DNA of 64,000 nt. It comes from Cylicocyclus nassatus. Lineage: Eukaryota; Nematoda; Chromadorea; Rhabditida; Strongylidae. Positions 36,322-47,205 of the stretch are shown here, piece after piece. How positions within the stretch are numbered: position 1 is the stretch's first letter; each line of letters opens with the position of its first letter. The notes beneath the pieces were generated by a model that was not told the DNA's origin, ran no database searches, and saw only the letters and a list, made by a program, of their open reading frames with translations. The stretch is from NCBI GenBank assembly GCA_958299035.1, contig CATQJL010000316.1, forward strand, positions 31,685,441-31,749,440. Reading direction: 5' to 3'. The translations under genes were made by a program, and so were the position numbers.

Positions 36322-36564
36322 CAACAACCACTGCTCGTTAGGCATGGATCTCATCTTTTTCTCATCAGATGCCCTGTCGCTACCGCTTCAATTTGACCTG
36401 CCATAATTAAATGCTATAATGTTGTACATATATGAAAAATGTGATTCTGTCTGGAATTATATTGATGTATTGTATAGATTGCTTTGTATACGGGATGCAA
36501 TGATTTCTTGGGTGTAGCGACAATGATCCTTACTGTGCGATCTCCATAGATCTCATACGTATGC
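36322..36564 (+). other. Presumed 3' UTR of small gene 2
   Basis: Contains TGTACATA near 36424, which fits the UGUANAUA Pumilio/FBF recognition sequence. It runs to AATAAA at 36565. Confidence 0.45.
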
Positions 36565-36570
36565 AATAAA
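36565..36570 (+). terminator. Possible polyadenylation signal of small gene 2
   Basis: AATAAA 244 bp after the stop codon, the first such hexamer downstream. Confidence 0.5.
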
Positions 36571-39528
36571 AATGTAAACGTAATTGTTGTGATCCAATGA
36601 TTTGAACATGCTTTTAGAAAATACCTTTTTCTCCTGATGGAAATGTGGCGATCACACATCAAAGAAGTCGCACTACATTTTTTCCCTTACTTGATTCTTC
36701 ATAAACTTTTTTCTTTTCAAAACAATATTTCTTCCAAAGTATGAGTAAACACGTTAGCATGCAACGGTTTGCAGGACAGATCATGCCAGCAGTCGACTTA
36801 ATAAAAGCACCTTGTTGATTTTGGAGTGGACAATCAAGCTCCAAAAAGTATTTTAGAAGTGAATGATTGATTTAGGGTGCATATGTGTGTTTTTGAGTGG
36901 AACTGTGAAATGCACCTTGATGCGTAAATGGATTGGACTTTACCAAGTATAGTACGTTCGCATGTGCGGTTGTTTGTAGACGAAGCATTAATGTTATTAA
37001 AATCAACTACTTGCTTAGTTTTACAGTTTCACTGTGGAAGGGCTTTCTTACCTTAGATTCAAAAAGGGTTTATATCACAATAAAATTCTTCTGTAGTCTC
37101 TGCACCGATCAGCTTATAGCAGCAGCTTACACGGCTGCTGTTTTGTTATAAAGCTGCATACATTCCTCCATTGTTCCAAGGTGTCAATTCATACTATCCG
37201 CGCCTTAGTGAGTCTCTTCACGTAGTTTTGAAGAATGCTATATCGAGGCGGGCTCTAATAACCGAGTCAAAGTAGCAGACTGTTTCAAAGTGATGTCAAA
37301 CTTTTTTGCTCTAATCATGACATGAGTAAGGTGTCTGATCAGTGAGTGAAAACCTTCAACAAAGTGCACAATTTCCAATTGAGCATGTTTTTTGTAGTTC
37401 TCAACAAAAAAATGACCATGTAGACTACCAAATCATTGGTGCTTTCATCCAACTTGATATTAGTACTAGTTCATCATTGAAAGGCTAACAGAAACCTTTT
37501 GTGATTGCTGACAGATTTCAATATTACTTTGCTTCGTTTCATTCAATAGAGCTTATTTAGTCTTTTCGGTTTTTTAGATGAAAGAAGTAAGAGCGCAACG
37601 AAGAAAACTGAATGAGCATTACTTTCATTAGATGAGCACAGCATAAGGAAGGCAGTCAAGTAATAGTCACTTTTCCTTACCAGTACTGTCAAATTACCAT
37701 AATCTTCTTTCAACAGTGCATCAACGACATTGCTTTATCTCGATAGCATTCTCATCTAGTACTAAGAAGAGTGTTGGCTATCCTAACTCCGCTGTGCCAT
37801 CTCTAAACATAGATCTGGCCTTTCTTCGTTTTTGGCTTTGTCTTCATTCAAAATTCTTTCAACAGTCACTCTGCTCTGCAAGCTAATTCCTATCTCGTCC
37901 TGTAGAATCCTATAACAAATCATATAAAACGTAAACATAATCGAGAATACCCGTTAGTACCTATTATGTACGTGTGAGAGTGCACTTATCATCAAAAAAT
38001 GAAGCTAGTAATTGCATATAAAAGGTGAAATCAAGTGTACGCAAATCCAAAAATTTTCTGCTGATTTGGATTACATATCTAGAAGTAAGGTCGGTAGAGA
38101 AATTGATTTGAGCAAGATCATAGAGATATGAGTTGTTCAAGTTTAGCACCAACAGCAGGCAAGCACTTAGGAACTCTGCTATCCTACGGATTAGTGTCTT
38201 ATAAGGTTGAAAAAAACGTTGATATATTGGATTGAGCAAAAATAATGGTCGTTCCTCCAAGCCTTTGTTCGGAAAAACTTTTCCAATCAATATTCCTTGT
38301 TTGAAACAAATGTATATATCGTTGAGAAGCTCTCTTTATGCTCTATTTTAAGATTAAGGTGAGGTTTCACCCTTACTAAAAAGTTACAAAGCTTTGAATA
38401 ACCGCATCAAAACCAGAAATTCATAGCATTCGCTTTTCTGGCTAGAATTCGAAGCGAATGAACGGCGCTCTTCGGGAAATTTAGCTTTTATATGCAAAAG
38501 AAATTGCATATATTACGCATACTTATCTTTTTAAAAATTTTCTAGCTTGAGTCGACGCCTCAACATGGGAGCCGTGGTCCTTCTATGACCCATAAATTTT
38601 AGAAGGAGGCAATCGCCAAAGTTTCGCTCATTCCTTTGGGGTGGGGCATCTTGTTGACGCTTTTTGCAGAATCATTCAGCTGTTCAGTACCCAAAAAACC
38701 ACATAGTCCATTTTTTGAAGGAGTTATGACATGTCAAATACAGGCTTTGAAAAAGTTTTTTGTTTTTTAATCCATATCTTTCAGTTCGTTTGTGATGTGA
38801 GTATGAATGAATGTGCGCTGTAATGCAAAAGGTTTGCTGCTTCCGATGATCTTAATCGCATTCAGAAATGTAAATTCTTCAGGAAGTAATAGCATCTCGA
38901 AGTGAAAACTTGCAAAACGTCTATTATTTTTGCTTCAGCCTAAAATGTTCAATGGGTCTTGAAAGGCTGATTAACTTCAGCTTTACCTTCAGCTCAGAAG
39001 CGTCTGCCAAATAAGTTTAATCAGCGTTGGTGATCATATACTACACGTTACAGTATCCCGGACCAATCATGCGCAAACAAACGGTCGAATAGCATAAATG
39101 CATACGTTTGAAGAAAAATGCAAGCAAACCTCAACCTAAATCATTCAAAGCAGACATGAAATGCAAGTGTGACTGTTGATAAGGTTAGCACGTCGTTCTC
39201 ATGAAAAGGAGATGTTAGGCTCACGAAAATGATAGAGCGTAACCTCGCCTGACACTCCCTGCTTCTATAAATCATCCAAATTATGCTGTTTTCACAAGCG
39301 TAACACATGGTGGAGCTTTATAAATTTATAGTCATAACTTCAACACAGCAGTGATATGCATTTGCCCGTTTACGAAATTCTAGCAATTAACGCAAATCAA
39401 ATAATGTACAACTGGATGTACAACACAAACAGACTATTTACAGATGATCATCGAACATGAAATAGTGCATAGCGATAAAACTCCCGTAATTGCTCAACAG
39501 TTCTCTCACTGCAAAGAGTGGACGAACA
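36571..39528. other. Intergenic space between convergent small genes 2 and 3
   Basis: Apart from the presumed 3' UTR of small gene 3 (see 39529-39657), which contains TGTAAATA on the minus strand at 39434-39441, I see no gene. The 108-codon frame at 37964-38290 (-) has no support. Confidence 0.4.
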
Positions 39529-39657
39529 TCAACACGTCGAAAAGCTTCTTCGGAGTCCACGTCGTACTTGTGATCGTGCTAGCGCAATGATGCGTAATTG
39601 TCGTTCACGTAAACGTTGCTCCATGCAACCATCTGTATCGACGTTGATATGAATCAT
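39529..39657 (-). CDS. Small HINVD-family protein 3 (42 aa), function unknown
   Basis: The frame begins MIHINVDTD, continues CMEQRLRERQL and ends with an arginine-rich stretch (SQVRRGLRR) before SFSTC. The HINVD codons differ from those at 7437 only at three silent third positions. The ERQL motif falls at nearly the same distance as RRQL in the other two. It is the most diverged and most basic member, with nine arginines in the last 28 residues. The TATA box lies about 102 bp upstream. The 5' leader shares CTGTCA and TTACT words with the other members. It looks intronless. The function is unknown; a short nucleic-acid-binding or adaptor peptide is one possibility. Confidence 0.68.
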   Translation of the reverse strand: MIHINVDTDGCMEQRLRERQLRIIALARSQVRRGLRRSFSTC

Positions 39658-39751
39658 TATGAAGTAACTGACAGTAGATTGAGAAGAATGTTGCAACCCG
39701 AAGTAGTCAAGTGCAAATGTCTGCAGATTGAGGTGATTGAGGCGGTGGAGG

Positions 39752-39782
39752 TTTATATATGATCCGTCTTCACCGCCACGCC
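39752..39782 (-). promoter_or_regulatory. GC box plus TATA box of small gene 3
   Basis: Read on the minus strand, GGCGTGGC (39782-39775), 15 bp, then TATATAAA (39759-39752), with ATG about 102 bp further on. Confidence 0.77.
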
Positions 39783-42700
39783 CCTAACGACGTGCTTAGA
39801 AGCCATTTCAGTGCATATGTAGGCGGGAAGCACTAGACCGCCTCTTCAGCATAGTTTTAGAGGTAAATTCAGATCGCTGCTTAACGGCATGCAAATGCTC
39901 TAGAAGGGTGGCTATATGACATTCGTTCTTTGAATTTATGAGATCAAATAAAATCATATGAGATACAACTCCTCACAACAACTGTTGTGCAAGTTAGCCT
40001 AAATCAACAAAGTTCGAATTAGTGACAAAAACAGAACTTGAACAGGACTCATTGAGGTTTTTCGGACTCCGTCACGAATTTAGCCGCTCCATTAGTATTA
40101 ACTTATGAAAATTCACAAATGTGACAATTTGATCTAAAAAAACTTTCTTCGTTTTGTCGTTCACTCAACGCATGAACCTATAAGGAAAAACACCAGATCT
40201 ATCATTTCTTGTATCAAAATTTCGAATGAATTGTTATCAAAATAAGGCTGCAAGTGATAAATATGTATCATTAGTTTCTACGACATCATCTTGATTATGC
40301 CAAGACTTTAATTGAAAACTTGAACGATAACTCATTTATGCATGGACATCTACATCCGCGTTAAAACGGTGAAAGACCTGTTTCTAAGATTGCAAAATAT
40401 GTGAGCAGATGCACTATTTCCAATGTAGTGAAATTATTTTATGTTTAATAGCAGCACAAAGACCGCATAAACTACCACTATATCTTTGTGAAAAAAGTAC
40501 AGTGCTATAACAATGTATTCTGACAGTCCCTCTGCTTGCTGCTGTGTCCAACTACAATGACGATTGATATTGCAAGCTCATTCCTATGCCGGAGATCGAG
40601 AAACCAACCGTGAATAAAAAAAGACTTATACACGTGATTTTATTGTGTATCTGCTTCTTCACTTCGAAAATATCTGCAATTGCACTTGCCACGTGACTTC
40701 GGTGACAAGTTTGTACTTTTCCAATCATAGACAGAATGTTAGTGCAAAGTAGACACTTCTGACTAATCTAAGACATCTGTGGACGTGGTTTGCGAGAAAT
40801 TTCAGGGTAAAGATGTGCGGCCGTAATTATATGTACTTCATAACCTTTTGCATCATCAGCCTATGCACAGGTCGACGTGGTCGTGGTTGTCTGCAGATCT
40901 TGTCATAAAAAGCTGTCCCTGACAAGGTTACACCATCTCATCAAAAGATGATGTTGGGCATAGAAGAAATGTGCTACATGCAAACCACAATGTCGCGCAG
41001 TGTGGTCAAAGAATCATCTTTACCTACGTTGGACGCCATGTTAACATCACAAGAATTTTCGAGCCGTCAAATACTGATCAAACACGTCGTACCCTTGATA
41101 ATGTGCATAGATCTTTTAGCATAATATGTTGCATTAATCCCTGACTTTTTTAACGAACGCTTGCAGTAAAAAAGATTCAAACTATTTTTATAAAAAAATA
41201 CGCATAACTCGCTATTGTGTCATGAAAACGATCCACTCAATAAATGGAGGTCCAAATACAGCCACTCCGGCAAACGTGCTTGTGAGTGTGTGCCCTGTCT
41301 TAGTTCCGGGGAAGTTTTTAAAGCAACATAAGTACGTTTCAGAATTCCTTTGTTCTAGTTTCGAACACAGCGGACTGGCGAGAGCCTCATTGGATTTTTT
41401 CAAAACCAAAATGCTAATAACGATTTTTAAAAAAATGAGGACTTCAATGCCTAAATATGTCATGACCATAATCCAATTTTGTAAGTAAATTTGTAGAACA
41501 ACTCGCTTAAATCACTAACACTGCCTAGGTTAAAAACATTTCCTATTGAAAGATAAGTCTGTGATTCACTGTAGCGTCATTTGATCACAGTTCAATTTTC
41601 AAAAACGAAATGCAGAATGCGATTGCGTCCTGAGTAGTTATCGATGACTTCCGATATGCGAGCCTAGCATTGGCGGATCGTTATAGGCCGGTGGAAGCGA
41701 GAAAATTTTTTTCTGCTGAAGTTCTTTTATATAATAATATTTATGCAAAAAATCACTCCGAAAACCTTCTGGGATAATATTCAAAACTTTTGCGGGCCCT
41801 TGACTCAAGATTATAAAAAGGAGAGGGTGGCGGCAGTTACGTCGTCGAAGGAATTTTTTGCTAGGTTAGTTTTTTGAAAAGTTGAAAAAATTATCAATTT
41901 TTCTATAGTTATGAACAAGCCAACTGAACACTTTTATAACTCACTCAAGTATCTTCCAAAATTTCGTCATTCTCGGGGAAGGGAGGGGGGCTCTCCTTGG
42001 ACCTGTTGTGGCCTAGATATATGACAAACGTGACGACCAACGCTAGGAAGTCATTTATTTTAACGAGGATGAGAATTCGTGGGCAATAACAAAACTAATG
42101 TCTTTCATCAGTTTTTACTCTTTCACCATCTTCTCTAAGATGAAAATAAAAACCTGATTTTTACTGAACAATGCGGATTCGCAGTTGTTTACTCAACAAT
42201 CATAATAAACAATTTTAACTTAATGCATGCAGGATATCGAAACATAATTAAGCAACATTCTTTATTTTATCAATGCAAAGATGAGGAATAAAGAGATACG
42301 CAATCGCTTCCGTCATTGATATTAGTCTGCCTTTTAATGCACTAGAAAAGCTTAAAAATTTTGTTTTATCACAAAGATGTGATTTGTTACGCTTTGGCAG
42401 CACCAGCCTATAAAGTCATTACTTCTTCTTTTGCTGTCCCATTGCACTAAAAAAACAGATGTTTTAGTTGCAGGTGCTAGCTTTGAGTACACGTCGTCCC
42501 TATTCGACTACCACCTCAACTCTCCTTATACAATCAAACTATGCAAAAAAGGAAAGCTCTGCATGAATCCTTCTAAATTTTTCGACGCTTTCCGCACGCG
42601 ATGCATACTTCATATAAACAGCAGTGAAGACCATAAGATGATCACGCTTAAGAGTATCACAATACTTATACATATAAGAAGGATTAATCGCAAATTCAAT

Positions 42701-42980
42701 AAAGCTGAGAGGTCAGAGGCAAAGAAACTAACATGACGAAACGCTGAACCAGTTCAAATCAATTTGAGATTGCGTCATAGTCGTACACGTTCTCTGATGC
42801 AAGTAGAGACCTGTACGGAATGAACTGCGTTTGCAAATTAGGGGCACTTTCAATTACTAACTGGGATTTTGAACCAACTTCCCCATTCCTGTTTGCATTA
42901 GGTTAGTCCGTGATGTGCATTAAATTATGATATAATCTCAATGAATCATATCTCCCATATTTCGGATGGGTTCCGAGTAC
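39783..42980. other. No supported gene
   Basis: AT-rich spacer. The frame at 42431-42736 (+) and the hydrophobic minus-strand frame near 42640-42760 are not supported by splice sites or motifs that I trust. Confidence 0.35.
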
Positions 42981-43077
42981 CTTAAGATAAAACAAAGAAA
43001 GCTTTACAAGATGGTGTTCAAGCACCAGCCTTGATCCACGCAGTGTTAGAAGTAGAAAACTAATAAGCTCCGAACGG
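42981..43077 (-). CDS. Candidate internal exon, unknown gene
   Basis: It is bounded by a strong acceptor (GACGTTTTCAG, ending at 43078) and a CTTAAG/GTACTC donor, and is open throughout. It contains the segments LISFLLLTLRGSRLVLE and VKLSLFYLK. A following short open piece at about 42743, after GGTTCAG, would continue in phase and stop. No upstream exon was found, so chance remains likely. Confidence 0.2.
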
Positions 43078-44054
43078 CTGAAAACGTCAACCCATCTTGT
43101 AGTCTTCATAAAAGATTAGTTCGTGCTCGTTCTATGATACTTTTACTTTGGATCATAGAAACTGTGCGCTAAGCTAAGAAACTCAAGGGCATTGTGTCAG
43201 GAGACAAAGATTTGTTGTGACTGTGAGTAAGACATTCGAATGCACTAATGTCAAACAATGAAAGCGCAACTATAAGCGTATTACGTCATAACTTATGCAT
43301 GAATTCTTAATAGCAAGTTTTGCCACTAATGTCTAAATATCTAGACAAGTCACATGAAGTGAATGAAGATAATAAGGCAATGTTCCGTGAGCTGATGTCA
43401 CTTTAGTTTTCTGGTAATAAGAACAAAAGCAAGAAACTAGCATTTTGGGCAACATATGAGGAAAAATTTGAATTGGTTCAATGTAGAAAATTGAGCGCCT
43501 TTGAATATGACTAGTATATTCGCATAAGCCTGATTTAAAAGTTCGGATCTAAAATCTAACAATTTTTTAACCTAAAATCTGAGGTTAAGAATTGCCGCCC
43601 AAAAATCCTGTGAGGCCCCTATTAGGTTAACCATTTATAATGAACGTAAAAACTTGGATACACTGCTCGGTTTTTTCCAAAGTCAGAATTGTAAGGAACA
43701 AAAATGAGCTGAAAAACGATTGTAACATGATAGTCAAGATTTCCAGATTGATTTTGCGATCACTGTATAGAGCTGCACAGGGGTGCTATTTTCAAAAACT
43801 TTTGAAAAATACGCAATCACCTATGTAACAGAAATCGCGTTTGTCAGATTTTGGCTATCAGATTTTCCCTTTTGTAGCCAAAAAACGACTTTCAAGTTGT
43901 TGACCAGGTATGAAATTTGTGGTCGTTTTTTGGGATGAGGTCAGATGTTCAAACTGATTACATAATTTTACACCTTGGCTAAACTTTACATGAATTGCAT
44001 GCGATTATCTCGAGATTATCTTGTACAGCTTGCTCTGTTTTTTTTTCGAACAAC
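43078..44054. other. No gene seen; possible unpaired element start
   Basis: TTAGGTTAACC at about 43622-43632 resembles a mariner-type left end, but no right partner was found. Confidence 0.35.
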
Positions 44055-44068
44055 ACCCCTCATATATT
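44055..44068. repeat. Left copy of a 14-bp direct repeat flanking the Penelope-like remnant
   Basis: ACCCCTCATATATT occurs here and again at 45536-45549, just outside the element. It is probably a target-site duplication. Confidence 0.7.
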
Positions 44069-44123
44069 CTTCAAGTGTTCTTAGCCACACAGGTTTTTTA
44101 GATGGTCTTTATTATCCAATCAC

Positions 44124-44161
44124 GGCCTAACGTTTCGACGCCTTCGTCTTCCTCAGAGGCC
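44124..44161 (-). ncRNA. Hammerhead ribozyme motif, intact core
   Basis: On the minus strand the 38 nt read: stem I strand GGCCT, conserved CTGAGGA (CUGANGA), one A, stem II GACG with loop AAGG and CGTC, conserved GAAA, a minimal C/G stem III closing into GTT at the cleavage position, then AGGCC, which pairs with GGCCT. Every invariant core position is present. The very short stem III matches the minimal type I hammerheads described from Penelope-like elements. Confidence 0.8.
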
Positions 44162-44404
44162 TGAAAGTGGTTCAAAACGTCATCCGTGACTCCAAGCCAC
44201 CAAACACCTCCCCTAGTCCGGCTATTCTCAACCTTCGCTCAGCTTTCCTCTTATAAAAATGTCAGGACAGAGGATGAGCGTACCGAAAGACCACCGCTAT
44301 ATATGGTATTCCGCACCGGAAATGATGGTCGTGGCGGAAGAATAAACTATACCATAAATGACAATCCAATGTGATCTATAGACCGCATAACGATGTGAAC
44401 GGAA

Positions 44405-44823
44405 GAAAGTCGGAAGTTATTGACAAACACTCATTCTTGTTGTTCATCTCTGGCTTCTTTGCAGAAATCCAAAAAGCCTCTAATGCTCTCCTAGCCGAGG
44501 TCTCCTTTTCACAAGCTAAGATCTTACACTTGATATCAAAGTCTTCTCCATTATGCGCCTCTATGCCTGCCTAAAGCTGAAGATAATGTTCTACGCTTTT
44601 TATCTGCTAGATGTTCTTTAATACGAATACTGAGTGCTCTTCCAGTCTCCCCAACATAAATCGCGTTGCATTTCAGACATTCTATTTGATAAACTACTCC
44701 CACTTTTGCACAATCACCTAATTTACCATGCGGGCAAACTACACAATGTTCTGTTATACAGTATCGATCATATAGTCTGTTTCGAACCAATTGCTTTTTG
44801 CTATTGTCATTCGGAACGTCCAC
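44405..44823 (-). pseudogene. GIY-YIG endonuclease fragment of a Penelope-like element
   Basis: The frame from 44823 to 44551 shows a cysteine/histidine cluster (CITEHCVVC…C) and then VVYQIECLKC, AIYVGETGR and RIKEH. This is the signature order of the GIY-YIG domain of Penelope-like retroelements: the Y-x-I and Y-V-G half-motif, the ETGR segment and the catalytic arginine region. Near 44555 the frame is lost by a small indel. The usual C-terminal continuation (an ACEKETSARR segment and an EAFWI segment) is readable in another frame down to about 44405. The upstream reverse transcriptase is missing. The enzyme would nick DNA to prime target-site reverse transcription; this copy cannot be functional. 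Confidence 0.88.
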
Positions 44824-45400
44824 TAATATACAATATCATCCTGCAATTGTGCACGTAAAATGCATTTTCGAAGAGCCGCGCTGATGCTATCCGATAGAAA
44901 TGGAATGCATAGTGGGAGTTTATTATCATGAGCGTTGTTACCATTCGCAGGCTGTCGAGTACGTGGTAAAGAATGGTAGCCATTACTGCAAGCGATATGG
45001 GAAGCCAAATCAAGCATAATGGAGAAAAATTTGATATCAAGTGTAAGATCTTAGTTTGTGAAAAGGAGACCTCGGCTAGGAAAGCATAAGAGGCTTTTTG
45101 GATCTCTACAAAGAAGCCAGAAATGAACAACAAGAATGAGTATAACCTCTGACTTTCTTCCGCTCATGTCGTTATGCGGTCTATAGATCACATTGAAATG
45201 TCATTTATGGTATAGTTTATTCCTCCGCCACGAGCATCACTTCCGCTGCGGAATACCATATATAGCGGTGGTCTTTCGGTACGCTCATCTTCTGCCTGAC
45301 ATTTTTATAAGAGGAAAGCTGAGCGAAGGTTGAGAACTAGCCGGACTAGAGGAGGTGTTTGGTGGCTTGGAGTCACGGATGACGTTTTGAACCACTTTCA

Positions 45401-45438
45401 GGCCTCTGAGGATGACGAAGGCGTTGAAACGTTAAGCC
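45401..45438 (+). ncRNA. Hammerhead ribozyme motif, degraded copy
   Basis: The plus-strand counterpart in the opposite arm keeps GGCCT, CTGAGGA and GAAAC-GTT. Stem II now closes with a G-T pair (GACG with CGTT), and stem I has a mismatch (GGCCT with AAGCC). Probably less active or inactive. Confidence 0.7.
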
Positions 45439-45535
45439 GTGATTGGATAATAAAAACCATCTGAAAAACCTGTGTGGCTCAGAACACTTGAAGAATACAT
45501 ACGATGCCCAGGTTTAAAGAAAGCGAAACATGGAA

Positions 45536-45549
45536 ACCCCTCATATATT
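45536..45549. repeat. Right copy of the 14-bp flanking repeat
   Basis: Identical to 44055-44068. Together they bracket the Penelope-like palindrome. Confidence 0.7.
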
Positions 45550-46859
45550 TTTGAAGGTTCCCCTTGTCGCGGTGTCATGAAAAACGACATCCTTTCCTTT
45601 ATAACTAGCTAAGACATCATGCATGCACTGAGTAAAGAAAACTTAGACGATCTCTGTTTACGATCTTCGGCAGATACCGCTCTTGTGCGCAGACGATCTC
45701 GTGACGTAGAAAATACAATCTTCGCACAATTATGGCTTATGTAGGTAAATGTATGCACTTCGGCGCTTAAATGATTTTCTGCGTAGACCAAACTTCACTT
45801 TATTATGGAATAGGACGTATGGGCTTAACTTTTTACATAGATGCAGCGAGCGAATTAACACATTTGAAGAAATGGAGGAACATTCTGGGGGGGGGGGGCT
45901 AATTATCTCAATTTAAAAAGCGTATACTGGTACGCCTACAAATTTGAGAATTATACTTTGAGCCACAGATAACTGAGCAAGCACTTTTTGAGCGGGTTCT
46001 GTCATCAAAATTAGATTGCGCAAAAAGAACAGTATTTAGTTCTTTTATTTGAAGATAACGAATTAAATATATTTTGGCTGATTTTAAAACAGTGTAAAAA
46101 TATAACGGTTGCCATTGAACTTCTATATTTGTAAGATGAATTTTTCTTAAAATCAAGTAAATAAGAATGGCAGGATGTTTTGATAGTTATTGTCCTACAA
46201 ATGATATGCTTACACTTTGCTGAATCAGTTGTCTCACTTTCTTATTGTTACCAGCTGCATGAAATATTTGTCAGTTGCTTGCATAAAATACTTCATAAAA
46301 CACTTGCTTGTAATGTTATATTATGTTTTCCAAAGAATCTTAGTTTGATCTAGGAATAGTGTTTGAGTTTGGTAAACTAAATATAACAAAAGCTGTCGCG
46401 CCAACATATAAGTCGATGTTTACTGATACATATTAGGTGAGATGCAAAACATGATAGGCTGCTTCTTTTCGGGAATTAAATTGCGGAAATTCATCACAAG
46501 GCGGCAACATTATCCTCTTTTAATTCCAAAACTCGTGAGCGGATTTGGAATTACTATTAACCATAGCTTTGAGGCTCGCTATAACTCGTATACATGGTCA
46601 TAAATGACATTTGGATTACTGCTTAAGTCTAGCTGGATTTCTAAAACATCGAATGTCTGAGACCATCTTTAGTTTTATAGAAGTTTGCAGGGGGACGATG
46701 TCACTTGATAAACTTGACATAAGAAAAAACAGAAAAATAGGACGACGAATTCTTTCCTTTGTTCTCCGACTTGGATCCCTCAAACATCAAATGTCTAAGA
46801 CTGTTGCTAGTAATTATGTTGACATCTTCAGAACTTTTGGGTAAGATAACTTTGCATAC
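45550..46859. other. No gene seen; possible unpaired element start
   Basis: TTAGGTGAGATGCAAAAC at about 46434 resembles the start of the element at 18433, but no right end follows. A run of Gs lies near 45887. Confidence 0.4.
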
Positions 46860-46867
46860 CTCTAAAG

Positions 46868-47197
46868 CAGTGGCGTACCGAGGGAAGAGGCTTTGAAAGT
46901 TAGTCATATATGCTATAAAAATGTGCAAGCGACGTGTTCCTACTTGTAATTTCTAATTACTAAGCAATTAAAATTATTGTTTACAATTTTTACAAATATA
47001 AATTAGCCTTGTAAAAACAATTTTTCGGGGCGTGGCTGCCGCCACCCCTCTCTTTTCTGGATTGTGGTCAGGGGCCCGCGAAAATTATGGGAATCCCCCA
47101 AAAAATTTTTCGGAAAGCGTGAACGCCACGCACTTCGTCCGAAAAAATTTTTGTCGCCCCCCCCCCTCCCCGAACGGAAATCCTGGGTACGCCATTG
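46868..47197. mobile_element. 330-bp hAT-like MITE with 8-bp target duplication
   Basis: Starts CAGTGGCGTACCGAGG and ends CCTGGGTACGCCATTG, near inverted repeats. The flanking octamers CTCTAAAG (46860-46867) and CTCCAAAG (47198-47205) match at 7 of 8 positions, the target-duplication length expected for hAT. The interior is C/G-tract-rich and non-coding. Confidence 0.88.
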
Positions 47198-47205
47198 CTC
47201 CAAAG

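Larger units (their letters stand above)
44069..45535. mobile_element. Palindromic Penelope-like element remnant
   Basis: Arms of about 490 bp (44069 to about 44560 and about 45005-45500) are inverted copies of one retroelement 3' region. Each holds the C-terminal part of a GIY-YIG endonuclease frame, a downstream segment and a terminal region with a hammerhead ribozyme motif. The spacer on the minus strand holds the rest of the GIY-YIG domain. Penelope-like elements are known to combine a GIY-YIG endonuclease, inverted or tandem pseudo-LTRs and hammerhead ribozymes. The reverse transcriptase is absent, so the copy is dead. A 14-bp flanking direct repeat suggests that the whole palindrome integrated as a unit. 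Confidence 0.85.
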
